From Affinirhizobium lemnae (GTDB taxonomy: Bacteria > Pseudomonadota > Alphaproteobacteria > Rhizobiales > Rhizobiaceae), in NCBI RefSeq assembly GCF_022968395.1, contig NZ_JALJQZ010000012.1, forward strand, positions 1 through 64,000: DNA of 64,000 nucleotides, in the 5' to 3' direction. The translations under genes and the position numbers were made by a program. The notes under the pieces were generated by a model that worked only from the letters and a program-made list of their open reading frames with translations, ran no database searches and was not told the DNA's origin. Below are positions 18,093 through 26,887 of the stretch, one piece after another (the first letter of the stretch is position 1; the number at the start of each line of letters is the position of its first letter).

Positions 18093-19490
18093 TTGCAATA
18101 TATCTCTACACGTGGTGATGCGCCCGCTCTTGGTTTTCGCGATGCACTGCTGGCAGGTCTTGCCCGCGACGGCGGCCTTTATCTGCCGGAAACCTGGCCA
18201 CAGCTTTCCAAAAAGGAAATCCGCCACCTGCGGGGCAAAAGCTATCAGGATGTAGCCTTCGCGGTTCTTTCGCATTTCACCGGCGATGAAATTCCAGCTG
18301 ACGCCCTGAAATCCATGATCGACGAGGCCTATGCCACCTTCCGGCATCCGGCCATCGCGCCCCTCGTGCAGGTTGGCCCCAACGATTATGTGCTGGAACT
18401 CTTCCACGGCACCACGCTGGCCTTCAAGGACGTGGCCATGCAGCTGCTGGCCCGCCTGATGGATTATGTTCTGGCCGAACGAGGCGAGCGCGCGACAATC
18501 GTCGGTGCAACATCCGGCGATACGGGCGGTGCGGCCATCGACGCCTTTGCCGGACGCGAGCGCACGGACGTGTTCATTCTGTTCCCGCATGGCAAGGTTT
18601 CGCCGGTACAGCAGCGGCAGATGACGACCTCGGGACACGCCAATGTGCATGCGGTTGCCGTTCATGGCAATTTCGACGATTGCCAAGATCTGGTGAAGGC
18701 GATGTTCAACGACGTGGCTTTCCGCGAAAGCGTGAAGCTGTCGGGCGTCAACTCCATCAACTGGGCGCGCATCATGGCGCAGGTTGTCTATTACTTCACA
18801 TCCGCCATTTCGCTCGGCGCGCCGGATCGGAAGGTCTCGTTTACGGTGCCAACCGGCAATTTCGGCGACATTTTCGCCGGTTATGTGGCCAAGCGCATGG
18901 GCCTGCCGATCGACCGGCTGGTGATCGCCACCAATGACAACGACATTCTGGCGCGTACGCTGAAGACCGGCCGCTACGAGATGAAGCCGGTGGTGGCAAC
19001 CACCTCGCCCTCCATGGACATCCAGATCTCGTCGAACTTCGAGCGGCTTCTGTTTGAATCCTACGGTCGCGATTCGGCAGCGGTTCGTTCCGCCATGTCG
19101 GGCCTTCGTCAATCAGGAGCCTTCGAGATCCAGCCGGAGGCGCTCAAAGCCATCCGCCGCGAGTTCAAGGCCGGTCGGGCCACGCAGAAACAGGTGGCCG
19201 AGACCATTCGCGCTACCCTTGCAGAGACCGGCTACCTGCTTGATCCGCACACGGCGACGGGCATTTTCGTGGCCTCCAAGAACGCAAAGGGCACCAGCCC
19301 CATGGTGACACTTGCAACCGCGCACCCGGCCAAGTTCCAGGCAGCCGTAGAATCTGCTTGCGGAATTCATCCGGCGCTCCCATCATGGATGGGAGATCTG
19401 ATGAGTAGGGAGGAGCACTTCGACCTGTTGGAACCCGAGCTGAAGGCGGTGGAAGCATTCATCAGCCAGCACGCGCGGGCCAAGGCTTGA
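18093..19490 (+). CDS. thrC: Threonine synthase
   Basis: ThrC converts O-phosphohomoserine to threonine with pyridoxal phosphate. The product has about 465 residues and starts QYISTRGDAPALGFRDALLAGLARDGGLYLP, as usual for proteobacterial ThrC. The PLP lysine is in TTLAFKDVAMQ, and the phosphate-binding loop GATSGDTGGAAI follows. TTG at 18093 is chosen because AGGAA lies 8 nt upstream and family members begin exactly there; the frame is open further upstream but that part has no family similarity. An M16 peptidase gene follows. The homoserine kinase gene thrB is in the same window at 32722. Confidence 0.95.
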   Translation: MQYISTRGDAPALGFRDALLAGLARDGGLYLPETWPQLSKKEIRHLRGKSYQDVAFAVLSHFTGDEIPADALKSMIDEAYATFRHPAIAPLVQVGPNDYVLELFHGTTLAFKDVAMQLLARLMDYVLAERGERATIVGATSGDTGGAAIDAFAGRERTDVFILFPHGKVSPVQQRQMTTSGHANVHAVAVHGNFDDCQDLVKAMFNDVAFRESVKLSGVNSINWARIMAQVVYYFTSAISLGAPDRKVSFTVPTGNFGDIFAGYVAKRMGLPIDRLVIATNDNDILARTLKTGRYEMKPVVATTSPSMDIQISSNFERLLFESYGRDSAAVRSAMSGLRQSGAFEIQPEALKAIRREFKAGRATQKQVAETIRATLAETGYLLDPHTATGIFVASKNAKGTSPMVTLATAHPAKFQAAVESACGIHPALPSWMGDLMSREEHFDLLEPELKAVEAFISQHARAKA

Positions 19491-19536
19491 ACCATTGCTC
19501 TTGGGTAGACAGGTCAGAGTGCCGGAAAGACCAACG

Positions 19537-20835
19537 ATGAATGTGGAAATCACCCGGCTTGCCTCCGGGTTGACCGTAGTGACGCAGAACATGCCGCATC
19601 TGGAAAGCGTGGCACTCGGCGTCTGGATCAAATCGGGCTCGCGCAATGAAACCGTGGACGAACACGGCATTGCGCATCTCCTGGAGCACATGGCGTTCAA
19701 GGGCACCGCACGGCGCAGCGCCCGTGACATTGCCGAGGAGATCGAGAATGTGGGCGGCGAACTCAACGCCGCCACGTCTACCGAAACCACCTCTTATTAT
19801 GCACGCGTCCTGAAGGACCATGTGCCGCTGGCAATCGACATTCTGGCGGACATCCTGACGGAATCCTCTTTCGACGAGGAAGAGCTGGAGCGCGAAAAGC
19901 ACGTCATCCTGCAGGAAATCGGCGCTGCCAACGATACGCCAGATGATGTGGTGTTCGACCGCTTCTCGGAGGTTGCCTATCGCGGGCAGACGATCGGTCG
20001 CCCGATCCTCGGCACGCCGGAGACGGTGAAAGGCTTCCAGCCGGACCAGATCCGCGCCTATCTTTCGCGCAACTATACCACCGACCGCATGTTTATCGTC
20101 GCCGCCGGCGCCGTGGACCACGAGACGCTGGTGAAGCAGGTGGAAGACCGCTTCTCCCTGTTGCCGACCACGCCTTCCGCTCCGCCGGTGTTCGAGCCTG
20201 CCCGCTATCTGGGTGGCGAAGTGCGCGAGATGCGTGACCTGATGGACACGCAATTGCTGCTCGGCTTTGAGGGCAAGGCCTACCACGCGCGCGACTTCTA
20301 CTGCTCGCAAATCCTGGCAAACATTCTGGGCGGCGGCATGTCCTCACGTCTGTTCCAGGAGATCCGCGAACATCGGGGCCTCTGCTATTCGGTCTACGCC
20401 TTCCACTGGGGCTTCTCCGATACGGGCGTCTTCGGCGTTCATGCGGCAACCGGTGGCGAAGATCTGCCGGAACTGGTGCCGGTGATCCTGCAGGAGCTTC
20501 GCAAGTCCTCGGAATTCATCGACAACCAGGAAATTGATCGCGCCCGCGCCCAGATCCGCGCTCAGCTTCTGATGGGGCAGGAAAGCCCGGCTGCCCGCGC
20601 GGGGCAGATTGCCCGGCAGATGATCCTGCATGGCCGCATCATTCCGAACAATGAAATGATGGAGCGTCTTGCAGGGATCACGACTTCGCGATTGACGGAT
20701 CTTGCCGGACGCCTGTTTTTCGATACAGTCCCCACATTGTCCGCCATCGGCCCGGTCGAGAAACTGGCGCCGCTATCGGACATCACGGCGGCACTTTCTT
20801 CGCCGCAGATCAAGTCTCAGATCGCAGCCGGTTGA
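19537..20835 (+). CDS. M16 family zinc metallopeptidase (processing-peptidase-like)
   Basis: This 432-residue pitrilysin-type peptidase has the inverted zinc motif HLLEH at residues 47-51 in GIAHLLEHMAFKGT, with the downstream glutamate in the following helical segment. Length and start (VEITRLASGLTVVTQNMPHLESVALGVWI) match the bacterial relatives of the mitochondrial processing peptidase beta subunit. These degrade peptides or process exported proteins. ATG at 19537 has GGAAAG upstream. It follows thrC by 46 nt and precedes a GNAT gene, probably in one transcript. Confidence 0.92.
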   Translation: MNVEITRLASGLTVVTQNMPHLESVALGVWIKSGSRNETVDEHGIAHLLEHMAFKGTARRSARDIAEEIENVGGELNAATSTETTSYYARVLKDHVPLAIDILADILTESSFDEEELEREKHVILQEIGAANDTPDDVVFDRFSEVAYRGQTIGRPILGTPETVKGFQPDQIRAYLSRNYTTDRMFIVAAGAVDHETLVKQVEDRFSLLPTTPSAPPVFEPARYLGGEVREMRDLMDTQLLLGFEGKAYHARDFYCSQILANILGGGMSSRLFQEIREHRGLCYSVYAFHWGFSDTGVFGVHAATGGEDLPELVPVILQELRKSSEFIDNQEIDRARAQIRAQLLMGQESPAARAGQIARQMILHGRIIPNNEMMERLAGITTSRLTDLAGRLFFDTVPTLSAIGPVEKLAPLSDITAALSSPQIKSQIAAG

Positions 20836-20889
20836 TGGCGGTGGCTTCTCCTGCGCCCGTTGCAAGGAAAACGGGCGCGGCGAGGCAGA

Positions 20890-21507
20890 ATGGGGTGGTT
20901 ATTGGTGTTTCGGTTTCTGTCGCGCCAGCCGGAGTCCCCAGAGCTCTACGGAGATCATATTCTCTTGCGCCTGCCGCGCTATCAGGACTACGCCGCCTGG
21001 TATGCACTGCGCTCAGAGAGCCGCGCCTTCCTGCAGCCCTGGGAGCCAAGCTGGCGGCATGACGAGTTGACGGAATCGGCGTTTCGGGCACGGGTCATCC
21101 GTAATTCACAGGAATTCTCGTCGGGGCTCGCGGTGCCACTCTTCATGTTCCGGCGGGAAGACAAGGCCCTCCTGGGCGGCATTACAATCGGTTACATCCG
21201 CAGAGGAGCGGCGCAAAGCTGCATGGTTGGGTACTGGATGGGTGAACGACATGCCGCCAAGGGTCATATGTTTGCCGCAGTCCAGCTGGTAGTACCCTAC
21301 ATCTTCTCCGGGCTTCAGTTGCACCGTATCGAGGCAGCCTGTATTCCGGAGAACTGGAAGAGCATACGGCTTCTGGAAAAAGCCGGTTTCGAACGGGAAG
21401 GCGTGTTGCGGAAATATCTGAAAATCAACGGCGAGTGGCGCGATCACATCCTCTATTCGCTGATCGAGGGCGATACGGCCGAGCGCGGGAAGCAGCTGAC
21501 CCTATGA
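20890..21507 (+). CDS. GNAT acetyltransferase, RimJ/RimL type
   Basis: This protein of about 205 residues has the GNAT fold: GDHILLRLPRYQDYAAW at the start, a central GYWMGERHAAKGHMFAAVQLVV segment forming the acetyl-CoA loop, and the typical end RIEAACIPENWKSIRLLEKAGFEREGVLRKYLKINGEWRDHILYSL. Relatives acetylate N-termini of ribosomal proteins or small molecules; the substrate is unknown. ATG at 20890 is preferred over TTG at 20860. Its stop overlaps the next gene's ATG by 4 nt, so it is translationally coupled to the EAL protein. Confidence 0.85.
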   Translation: MGWLLVFRFLSRQPESPELYGDHILLRLPRYQDYAAWYALRSESRAFLQPWEPSWRHDELTESAFRARVIRNSQEFSSGLAVPLFMFRREDKALLGGITIGYIRRGAAQSCMVGYWMGERHAAKGHMFAAVQLVVPYIFSGLQLHRIEAACIPENWKSIRLLEKAGFEREGVLRKYLKINGEWRDHILYSLIEGDTAERGKQLTL

Positions 21508-24410
21508 GATGCGATCGCCTCATAGCAGCGGCAGTGTCGCGCGTGCTCGGACTGGTTCTGGCGATCATCATCTCGCTGTCGTCCGTCACGCAATCCTTCG
21601 CCTTCGAGCCAGTCAAGATCTCGCGCGACGACCGCGCGCTGAACCTGACGGCAACCACGGATATCTATGCCAACCAGGGTGAAGCCTTCCAGGTATCGAC
21701 CGCGCCCGGAAGCGACGGCATTCGTCGCCGTATCGAGGTTCAGGCCAGCACACCCAACCATCAGGGCGACTGGGCGGTCTTTGCTCTCGCCAATGTATCC
21801 GAGGAGCAGCTGGAGCGCGTGATCGTTGCGCCGCATTTCCGGCTGGTCAATTCCAAGGTCATCTGGCCGGATCTCGGCTCGCAGCGCATCGCCGCCATCA
21901 CGCCATCGGAAGGTTTTGCGCTGGACCGGGTGCCGAGCGCGGATGCCGATGTCTTCCGCATCACGCTGAACCCTGGCTCCGTCGTCACTTTCGTCGCCGA
22001 GCTTGCGACCCCCTCCCTGCCGCAGATCTATCTGTGGGAGCCGGATGCCTACAAGGATACGATCAACTCCTTCACGCTCTATCGCGGCATCGTGCTGGGC
22101 ATTGCGGGCCTGCTGGCCGTGTTCCTCACCATTCTCTTCGTGGTGAAGGGCACATCCATGCTGCCTGCTGCCGCAGCGCTCGCCTGGGCGGTTCTTGCCT
22201 ATATCTGCGTGGACTTCGGGTTCCTGGAGAAGCTGATCAGCATCACCTCCAGCGACGTGCGAATATGGCGAGCCTGCGCGGAAGTGGCGCTCGCATCCTC
22301 GCTTGTCATCTTCCTCTTCACCTATCTTAACCTCAATCGCTGGCACGTGCATCTGGGACATGCCACCTTCGCCTGGGTGGTCGGCCTGGTGCTTCTCTAT
22401 GGGGTTGCGATCTACGACCCCTCGATTGCGTCGGGTATTTCACGCATTTCGCTATTTCTCACAGCAACGGCCGGTATTCTTCTGATCGTCTATCTTGGCC
22501 TCAACCGCTACGACCGGGCCATCCTGCTGGTGCCGACATGGGCTCTGTTCATGGTCTGGCTTTTCGGCGGCTGGCTGACGGTATCCGGCCAGCTGGACAA
22601 TGATATCATCCAGCCGGCGCTCGGCGGTGGCCTGGTTCTCATCGTCCTCCTGATCGGCTTCACGGTCATGCAACATGCCTTTGCGGGTGGCGCCTATCAA
22701 CAGGGTCTGTTTTCCGATCTGGAACGGCAGTCGCTGGCTCTCATGGGCAGTGGTGATACGGTGTGGGACTGGGATGTGGCGCGCGACCGTCTGGTGACGA
22801 CGCCGGATGTGGCCGTGCGCCTTGGCATGCAGCTTGGCAGCATGCACGGGCCGGTTCGCAACTGGATACCCCGCCTGCATCCGGATGATCGCGACCGGTT
22901 CAAGGCAACACTCGATGTTCTGCTGGAACAGCGCAAAGGGCGGCTTCACCACGAATTTCGCGTTCGCGCCGAGGACGGCCATTACCATTGGCTGCAGATC
23001 CGGGCACGGCCTGTGCTGGGCTCGAATGGCGAGATCATTCGATGCGTCGGCACCATCGTGGACGTGACGGAACCGAAGAATTCCGTCGAACGCCTGCTCT
23101 CCGATGCGCTGCACGACAATCTGACCGGCCTGCCGAACCGCCAGCTTTTCCTCGACCGGTTGCAATCGATCCTGTCCATTGCGTCGGGAAGCGACAGCGT
23201 CAGACCGACGGTGATGGCGATCGATATCGACCGCTACAAGCAGGTGAACGATGCACTGGGCATTGCAGCCGGTGACAATATTCTCATCGCGCTGACACGG
23301 CGGTTGCGTCGCCTGCTGAAGCCGCAGGATACGCTGGCGCGCATTTCCGGCGACCAGTTCGGCATCATTCTCGTATCGGAGCGCGACCCGGCGAAGGTGG
23401 CGGATTTCGCCGATGCCGTTGCCCAGGCCATCATGGTGCCGATCAATTTTGCCCAGCGTGAGGTTATTCTCACCGCCTCCGTCGGCCTGTCTTCCTGGGT
23501 GGACCAGCAGGAAAATGCCGTCAGCATGCTGGGCGATGCGGAGCTTGCCATGTACCGGGCCAAGCGCGGCGGCGGCAACAAGGTGGAACCCTTCCGACCC
23601 GCATTCCGTGGCAATGATACGCCAGACCGGCTGCAGGTGGAGACGGACCTGCGCCGCGCGCTGGAACGCCGCGAACTGTCCATGTCTTACCAGCCGATCA
23701 TCCAGCTTTCGGATGGTGAGATTGTCGGTTTCGAGGCCCTCATGCGCTGGGAACACCCCAAGCGCGGCCTCATTCCTCCCAGCGAGTTCATTCCGATTGC
23801 GGAGACCTGCGATCTCATCCAGCCGCTCGGCATCTTCGCGCTTGAATGCGCGACCTCGGATCTCGGTGTCTGGGAAAAGGTGACAGGCGAACTGCCGATC
23901 TTCATGTCTGTAAATCTGTCGAGCGCCCATCTTCTGAATGCCGATCTCTACAACGAGATCCGCGCGCTTCTGAACCGAACGGGCTGCGATCCGCATCGGC
24001 TAAAGCTGGAGCTGACGGAATCCATGATGATGGATAATCCTGAGCAGGCCCGGCTGATCCTCGACAAGCTGAAGGATCTTGGCATCAGCCTCGCGTTGGA
24101 CGATTTTGGAACGGGCTATTCCTCCCTCGGCTATCTGACCCAGTTCCCGTTCGACACGATCAAGATCGACAAATCACTGGTTCTCGATCATTCCGAGCGT
24201 GGCGAAGTGCTGCTGCGCTCCATCATCAACATGGTACGCTCCATGGATATGGCAGTCGTTGCGGAAGGTATCGGTACTGACGAGGATGCGGCGGAGCTGG
24301 CGCGTCTGGGATGCCCCTATGGTCAGAGCTATCTGTTCGGCGCCCCGATGCCCGCCGATGCGGTGCAAAGGTTGCTGCGTGAACGCTTCCCCCTCACCCG
24401 CCGGGCATGA
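21504..24410 (+). CDS. Membrane-anchored PAS-GGDEF-EAL protein, probable c-di-GMP phosphodiesterase
   Basis: This encodes about 968 residues. The order is a signal-like N-terminus, a periplasmic domain to about residue 190, roughly seven membrane helices (195-405), a PAS domain (about 420-545), a GGDEF domain and a C-terminal EAL domain. The GGDEF signature is degenerate (SGDQF near residue 615), so cyclase activity is unlikely; the domain may bind GTP as a regulator. The EAL domain keeps GFEALMRWEHP, ELTESMMM, DDFGTGYSSL and IKIDKSLV, as expected for an active phosphodiesterase that cuts c-di-GMP to pGpG. ATG at 21504 overlaps the GNAT stop. Confidence 0.88.
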   Translation: MRCDRLIAAAVSRVLGLVLAIIISLSSVTQSFAFEPVKISRDDRALNLTATTDIYANQGEAFQVSTAPGSDGIRRRIEVQASTPNHQGDWAVFALANVSEEQLERVIVAPHFRLVNSKVIWPDLGSQRIAAITPSEGFALDRVPSADADVFRITLNPGSVVTFVAELATPSLPQIYLWEPDAYKDTINSFTLYRGIVLGIAGLLAVFLTILFVVKGTSMLPAAAALAWAVLAYICVDFGFLEKLISITSSDVRIWRACAEVALASSLVIFLFTYLNLNRWHVHLGHATFAWVVGLVLLYGVAIYDPSIASGISRISLFLTATAGILLIVYLGLNRYDRAILLVPTWALFMVWLFGGWLTVSGQLDNDIIQPALGGGLVLIVLLIGFTVMQHAFAGGAYQQGLFSDLERQSLALMGSGDTVWDWDVARDRLVTTPDVAVRLGMQLGSMHGPVRNWIPRLHPDDRDRFKATLDVLLEQRKGRLHHEFRVRAEDGHYHWLQIRARPVLGSNGEIIRCVGTIVDVTEPKNSVERLLSDALHDNLTGLPNRQLFLDRLQSILSIASGSDSVRPTVMAIDIDRYKQVNDALGIAAGDNILIALTRRLRRLLKPQDTLARISGDQFGIILVSERDPAKVADFADAVAQAIMVPINFAQREVILTASVGLSSWVDQQENAVSMLGDAELAMYRAKRGGGNKVEPFRPAFRGNDTPDRLQVETDLRRALERRELSMSYQPIIQLSDGEIVGFEALMRWEHPKRGLIPPSEFIPIAETCDLIQPLGIFALECATSDLGVWEKVTGELPIFMSVNLSSAHLLNADLYNEIRALLNRTGCDPHRLKLELTESMMMDNPEQARLILDKLKDLGISLALDDFGTGYSSLGYLTQFPFDTIKIDKSLVLDHSERGEVLLRSIINMVRSMDMAVVAEGIGTDEDAAELARLGCPYGQSYLFGAPMPADAVQRLLRERFPLTRRA

Positions 24411-24531
24411 TGGCAAAGGTTCAGACGATCATCGTCGTCGGAAAAATCCTCTTCACAATCCTGCCTTGATTGAGGTGATATGAGGCCCGTGCGATGATCG
24501 CTCGCCTGCCTTTCTTATCACCTCCATCACA

Positions 24532-25425
24532 ATGAGGCTGCCTATGGCCGAAACGGATGCTTCCATGACCTCCTACGACGAGGACATGCCGACTGCCGCC
24601 ACCATGGAAACCGACCCCGATACGGGCGTGGTGACGATAAAGCGCAAGCTGATCCGCGATGCCGTCACCGGCCAGCAGCTGAAACGTCGCGATGCGGTCA
24701 ACATCGAGAACATGCGCCCGGCTCTGGTGGATTTCATCCGGCAGGATCATCCGGACATTCCCAATCGCGGTTTCTTGAGCCGCAAGCTGATCGAAAAATA
24801 TCGCAGCCGCTTCATCTCGGAACTGCTGCGGGAGGAGCGCGGTGAACTTTCCGTCCTGGAGAACGAGGTTATCGAAAGTCTCGAAAGTCACGATACGCTG
24901 GCTGAAAACATTGAGGACGACTATGAGGAAAAGCGCTCGCTGGGTGACCGCGTTGCCGATGGCGTGGCAAGTTTTGGCGGAAGCTGGACCTTCATCATCT
25001 CCTTCTGCGCCTTTCTGGCCGTCTGGATGATGATCAACCTCATTCTCGGTGCGAACGATGCCTTCGACGCCTATCCGTTCATTTTGCTCAATCTGGTGCT
25101 CTCCACCATCGCAGCACTTCAGGCGCCGGTGATCATGATGAGCCAGCGGCGGCAGGAGCAGAAGGACCGGTTGCGGGCGCTGAACGATTACAAGGTGAAC
25201 CTGAAGGCCGAACTGGAAATTCGCCACCTGCATGAAAAGGTGGATCATCTCCTCAACCGGCAATGGGAACGCCTGACCGAGATCCAGCAGATCCAGATCG
25301 AGATGATGCGCGATCAGGCCAAGAAGACAGAGCGCGCGCTGAAGGCGGTAAAAAGTGCCAAGCCTATCCAGAAAAAGACAAAGGCTCCGGTCGCCATACC
25401 GGAGCCTTCAGATGGATCGCAATAG
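24532..25425 (+). CDS. DUF1003 membrane protein
   Basis: This 297-residue inner-membrane protein is of the DUF1003 family. An acidic N-terminal region of about 130 residues precedes two transmembrane helices (FIISFCAFLAVWMMINLILG and a second ending at APVIMM). The family pattern follows: LSTIAALQAPVIMMSQRRQEQKDRLRALNDYKVNLKAELEI. The C-terminal part is a predicted coiled coil (LHEKVDHLLNRQWERLTEIQQIQ) and a Lys-rich tail. The family's function is unknown. ATG 24544 is an alternative start. Its last codons contain the terminator hairpin of the convergent gene. Confidence 0.85.
   Translation: MRLPMAETDASMTSYDEDMPTAATMETDPDTGVVTIKRKLIRDAVTGQQLKRRDAVNIENMRPALVDFIRQDHPDIPNRGFLSRKLIEKYRSRFISELLREERGELSVLENEVIESLESHDTLAENIEDDYEEKRSLGDRVADGVASFGGSWTFIISFCAFLAVWMMINLILGANDAFDAYPFILLNLVLSTIAALQAPVIMMSQRRQEQKDRLRALNDYKVNLKAELEIRHLHEKVDHLLNRQWERLTEIQQIQIEMMRDQAKKTERALKAVKSAKPIQKKTKAPVAIPEPSDGSQ
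25381..25408 (-). terminator. Intrinsic terminator embedded in the 3' coding end of DUF1003
   Basis: A perfect 11-bp stem (AAGGCTCCGGT 25381-25391 with 25398-25408, loop CGCCAT) is followed on the minus strand by TGTCTTTTTC. It therefore terminates the minus-strand metallopeptidase gene (stop at 25429), yet it lies wholly inside the last codons of the plus-strand DUF1003 gene. Confidence 0.7.
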
Positions 25426-25428
25426 GGA

Positions 25429-26490
25429 TCAGTGTTTTCCGTGTACCAGGCCGTGGATGAATTCCAGCTTGGCCACGACCGTGGGCGTCAGGATGAAGGG
25501 ATAGAGATCCGGCACGCCCATGGAACGGTGAATGCTGTTAAGCGCCACGGAAAAGGGAATCCACACTTCGACCAGCTGTGCCGCATCGCGCGCCTTGTAG
25601 GGATTGAACGCAATCTCTGAGGCAAGATCCTCATGGCCGTGCGGTTCGATGGCAATGCCGAAGGACCGTGCCGTTTCCAGCGTATCCACGATGTGGAGAT
25701 AATGCGCGAAGCTTTCGGCAAAATCCTCCCAGGGGTGCGTGCTGGCATAGGTGCTGATGAAGCTCTCCTGCCAGTTTGGCGGCGGGCCTTGTTCGTAGTT
25801 GCGGCGCAGGGCTTCGCTGTAGTCCTCGGTCTCATCGCCGAAGGCAAGACGGAAAGGCCCTATTCGGTCGCGATCGCGCACGAGTTTGTCCCAGATGTAA
25901 TGGCCAGTCTCGTGGCGGAAGTGACCGAGCATGGTGCGATAGGGCTCGTTCATGGAAACACGAACCAGCTCACGCGTAGCATCATCGGCTTCCGCAGCAC
26001 GAATTGCAATCAAGCCATCCTCATGACCTGTCATGGCCGGAACGACTGTGCCGTCCGGCTGCACTTCATCGACCAGAAAATCGAAGACCAGGCCGCCTTC
26101 CGGGTCTTCCTCACGGGTCGTGCGGGGAAGGTCCCACTTCAACATCGAATAGAACAAATGCCGTTGTGCCTGGCTGATCGTGCGCCATTGCCGCAAGCCC
26201 TCCTCGGTCGAGGCATCCGGCACCAGACGATTGTGGCGGCACGCGACGCAGAATGTTTCTGTACCCTCTGCGGGCATCGTCCAGTTGCAGATGTCATTCA
26301 CTTCGTTCGTGCAGAGGCGCACCTTGTGGTCAGGCCGCGCAATCAGGCGCCAGACACCATCGCCCTCATCTTCCAAAGCATGCATGGCCATGCGCTCCGG
26401 CACGAATGCGAGCCGGTGGCCGCAGTTTACACAAACCCTGTTGTCGAAATGGATCGACTGACCGCAATGATCGCACTCGAAAAGGCGCAT
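25429..26490 (-). CDS. Zinc-ribbon putative zinc-binding metallopeptidase
   Basis: This soluble protein of about 353 residues has two visible parts. The N-terminal treble-clef region carries two CxxC pairs (CDHCGQ and CVNCGHR), followed by more cysteines (RLCTNEVNDICNW and FCVACRHN). The C-terminal catalytic region contains RHETGHYIWD, an HExxH zincin motif, with ESFISTYASTHPWEDFAESFAHYLHI supplying further acidic and histidine ligands. This matches a conserved proteobacterial family usually annotated as putative zinc-binding peptidase. The substrate is unknown. ATG at 26490 (GGAAAA upstream) is preferred to the upstream ATG at 26526. Confidence 0.82.
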   Translation of the reverse strand: MRLFECDHCGQSIHFDNRVCVNCGHRLAFVPERMAMHALEDEGDGVWRLIARPDHKVRLCTNEVNDICNWTMPAEGTETFCVACRHNRLVPDASTEEGLRQWRTISQAQRHLFYSMLKWDLPRTTREEDPEGGLVFDFLVDEVQPDGTVVPAMTGHEDGLIAIRAAEADDATRELVRVSMNEPYRTMLGHFRHETGHYIWDKLVRDRDRIGPFRLAFGDETEDYSEALRRNYEQGPPPNWQESFISTYASTHPWEDFAESFAHYLHIVDTLETARSFGIAIEPHGHEDLASEIAFNPYKARDAAQLVEVWIPFSVALNSIHRSMGVPDLYPFILTPTVVAKLEFIHGLVHGKH

Positions 26491-26529
26491 CTTTGTTTTT
26501 CCAATGAGGTGATGAGGTAGTCTCATAGT

Positions 26530-26565
26530 AAAAACCTGCTCCGAGGGGACGCGGAACAGGCTTTT
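26530..26565 (-). terminator. Intrinsic terminator downstream of csbD-like gene
   Basis: An imperfect stem (CCTG-x-TCCG against CGGA-x-CAGG, flanked by A-tract and T-tract) lies about 25 nt past the csbD-like stop. On the minus strand it is followed by TTTTTACTATG. It separates the csbD-like gene from the metallopeptidase gene. Confidence 0.6.
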
Positions 26566-26587
26566 ACATATTTAATTCAGAAAAGTA

Positions 26588-26779
26588 TCAGGCGCGGTCT
26601 ACGACGTTCTTGACCGCATCCTTTGCTTCACCCTTGGCAACCTGGGTCTTGCCCTTGGCTTCCTGGGCAGCGCCCTTGGCTTCAAGCGAGCGGTTATCGG
26701 TCATGTCGCCGACAGCCTGCTTTGTCTTGCCAGCCATTTCGTTAGCCTTGCCGGAAATCTTGTCGCTCATGCTACCCAT
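26588..26779 (-). CDS. CsbD family stress protein
   Basis: This 63-residue, highly charged, low-complexity protein matches CsbD: DKISGKANEMAGKTKQAVGDMTDN, then repeated EAKG/QVAKG units and a Lys/Ala end. CsbD proteins accumulate in general stress and are probably disordered in solution; their biochemical role is unknown. ATG at 26779 has GGAG upstream with normal spacing, and ATG 26770 is also possible. An EcfG-type promoter at 26834-26858 suggests general-stress control, which is common for csbD genes of alphaproteobacteria. Confidence 0.9.
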   Translation of the reverse strand: MGSMSDKISGKANEMAGKTKQAVGDMTDNRSLEAKGAAQEAKGKTQVAKGEAKDAVKNVVDRA

Positions 26780-26833
26780 GGTGCTTTCTCCTTGATTGGC
26801 CTGATCTTTTTCTTCATCAGGCTTCGGTCGGAT

Positions 26834-26858
26834 AACTTACCTTGGTCAAGTTTGTTCC
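26834..26858 (-). promoter_or_regulatory. EcfG-type (general stress sigma factor) promoter of csbD
   Basis: On the minus strand GGAAC (26858-26854) is followed after 16 bases by AGTT (26837-26834). The alphaproteobacterial EcfG consensus is GGAAC-N16/17-CGTT, so one base differs. The distance to the csbD ATG (about 55 nt) is suitable. CsbD genes are frequent members of this regulon. Confidence 0.5.
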
Positions 26859-26887
26859 GGATTATTTTAAAATCGTTGTTCTATACT

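Noticed and set aside
17910..19112. 400-codon open frame antisense to thrC
   Set aside because: Shadow of thrC, which has full family similarity.
22452..23996. 514-codon open frame antisense to the EAL gene
   Set aside because: It lies fully inside a well-supported gene and has no motif.
24410..24469. 19-codon hydrophobic frame behind the EAL gene
   Set aside because: Too short to support, with no separate ribosome site; it overlaps the EAL stop by chance.
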